The notes under the pieces were generated by a model. It searched no databases. It was not told the DNA's origin and was given only the letters and a program-made list of their open reading frames with translations. A DNA stretch of 64,000 bases from Candidatus Methanomethylophilaceae archaeon (GTDB taxonomy: Archaea; Thermoplasmatota; Thermoplasmata; Methanomassiliicoccales; Methanomethylophilaceae), in contig JAFWTC010000027.1 of NCBI GenBank assembly GCA_017519045.1, positions 35,520-99,519 on the forward strand, read 5' to 3'. Both the position numbers and the translations under genes were made by a program. The first letter of the stretch is position 1. Every line of letters begins with the position of its first letter. This document shows, in pieces, positions 63,140 through 64,000 of the stretch.

Positions 63140-64000
63140 ATGAAAGAGAAAAAGACTATGGGGATCGCAGCGTTCGTTGCGATCATGACGGTCATCTCGG
63201 CCGTTGCCGTGGTGGGTGTGGCCTCGTATTCCGACGTCGTCGCCGCTGATGCGGATGAGAAGGTGTACGACATTTACATCGACCTGGGAGGCGAGTTGTC
63301 CAGTTACATACTCTGCGAAGATCCGATCGTGGATTATGGCGGGCCCGAGTGGGTCGAAGTGACAGCATCTTCTTCGAAGGACGCGCTTGTCGCCGCTTGT
63401 GATCTGAAGTTCGGAGAGGGAAGCCTGGAGCTTACCTCCAGCGGATACATCAAAACGATCAACGGAATGGGTGGCAACGGAATATGCTATTTCTCGGACC
63501 AGAGCTTCACCGGTGAGGCCAATCAGTGGGGAATCAGCTACTATCCCGTTCAGTTCATCAAGGAGAGCGACGGATGGGTCTACGGAGGTTCGCCGATCGC
63601 CTCTTATGACGGTGATTCCACCACCTTCGCTATCGTATGCCAGCCTTCCTCCATGGATGAGGAGGCTGTGGATTTCACTTTCGAGGAAGACGCATATGCG
63701 ATGTCCTGGGATACCTATGACATGTATTTCGATGGTCTTCAGGAGCGCTTCAACTACTTCTACAAGGTCTACGGATGGGAGTATGGGACTCCGAACGAGC
63801 CGTTCTTCCCGATTGTCGAGTATGAGAGGTACAGCTTCTACATAGACCTCGGCGGGACAGTGTCCGGCGCATTGCTGGGCACCGAAGCTGACTACGGGGA
63901 CGCCAGCTGGGAGACCGTGTGGGCGCTGAACCCCAAGGACGCCCTGACCGCCGCCTGCGAGCAGAAGTTCGGGGAGGGCGGCGTGACCTACAGCGAGAGC
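63140..64000 (+). CDS. Secreted repeat protein, cut by the window edge
   Basis: A GGGAGGA ribosome-binding site precedes the ATG. The signal peptide has a basic start (MKEKKT), a hydrophobic core (MGIAAFVAIMTVISAVAVVGVA) and a likely cleavage after SDVVAA. The mature part has at least two copies of a 60- to 180-residue unit starting xIDLGGxxS and continuing DYGxxxWE...KDALxAAC..KFGEG. The frame is open for 287 codons to the window end. It is probably a surface or adhesin-like protein; the family is not recognised. Confidence 0.75.
   Translation, partial: MKEKKTMGIAAFVAIMTVISAVAVVGVASYSDVVAADADEKVYDIYIDLGGELSSYILCEDPIVDYGGPEWVEVTASSSKDALVAACDLKFGEGSLELTSSGYIKTINGMGGNGICYFSDQSFTGEANQWGISYYPVQFIKESDGWVYGGSPIASYDGDSTTFAIVCQPSSMDEEAVDFTFEEDAYAMSWDTYDMYFDGLQERFNYFYKVYGWEYGTPNEPFFPIVEYERYSFYIDLGGTVSGALLGTEADYGDASWETVWALNPKDALTAACEQKFGEGGVTYSES

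Noticed and set aside
1..64000. Mobile elements, integrases, insertion sequences or phage genes
   Set aside because: I saw no transposase, integrase or terminal inverted repeats; gene content and composition are uniform.

Overview
The window reads as a high-GC archaeal chromosome, most likely Thermoplasmatota and probably Methanomassiliicoccales-like. Archaeal markers are SRP54, TrmY, FttA/aCPSF1, a proteasome beta subunit with a 9-residue propeptide, class I HMG-CoA reductase, archaeal PheT, Pelota and a CoaD/NTPase fusion known from Thermoplasmata. Many genes have a TATA-like box centred 24-30 nt before the start codon, so leaderless transcripts are common. No methanogenesis gene is present, so the order-level assignment is an inference.

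The most striking observation concerns the genetic code. I count 56 complete coding-sequence ends: 39 use TGA, 1 uses TAA and none uses TAG. In the other 16 the recognisable protein ends at an in-frame CGA. I read many genes triplet by triplet (purB, pheT, hmgA, fusion nifH, nifD-like, tadA, tadC, the SEL1 gene, the VWA gene, most of the AAA gene) and checked Arg codons in most others. I found no CGA inside a conserved region. At these 16 ends CGA sits where a stop is expected: in start/stop overlaps (CGATG, ATGAGCGA, GTGCGCGA), back to back with a convergent stop (CGATCA), or as CGA-CGA or CGA-TGA pairs. Under the standard code nine of these genes would run 17 to about 180 codons into neighbouring genes, hairpins or promoters. 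I therefore give CGA-based ends and state the standard-code end in each entry. A separate in-frame TAG interrupts an otherwise intact ABC transporter gene, which fits TAG being a sense codon, possibly pyrrolysine. Both points are inferences from one window.

Layout. 0-9 kb: tRNA-Ala, purB, a coiled-coil gene, then srp54-trmY-Zn ribbon-coaD/NTPase. 6.8-10.2 kb: a GlcD-EtfB-EtfA flavoprotein operon. 10-17 kb: SEL1 protein, peroxiredoxin, pheT, hmgA, TPR protein, rubrerythrin. 17-21 kb: heterodimeric ABC exporter. 21-25.5 kb: DUF1508, chagasin-like protein, fttA, psmB. 25.8-31.4 kb: B12-dependent ribonucleotide reductase facing a nitrogenase-like pair, one member being a NifH/component-1 fusion. 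31.6-35.4 kb: DUF2085, Fe-S nuclease-like protein, MFS transporter, LRR protein. 35.4-44.8 kb: MoxR AAA/VWA pair, TadA/TadC secretion machinery with a Cys-rich leader gene, U32 peptidase, two pilin-like proteins. 44.8-49.6 kb: YkgJ protein, methyltransferase, HEPN-like protein, then paaK-ACT-EF-like operon. 49.7-53.2 kb: second heterodimeric ABC exporter, including the amber codon. 53.2-64 kb: ferredoxin, second paaK, HTH regulator, LeuA/NifV-like protein, pelota, carAB and a secreted repeat protein cut by the window edge.

Convergent gene pairs commonly share a short GC hairpin, and several genes are followed by poly-T tracts, as expected where FttA terminates transcription.
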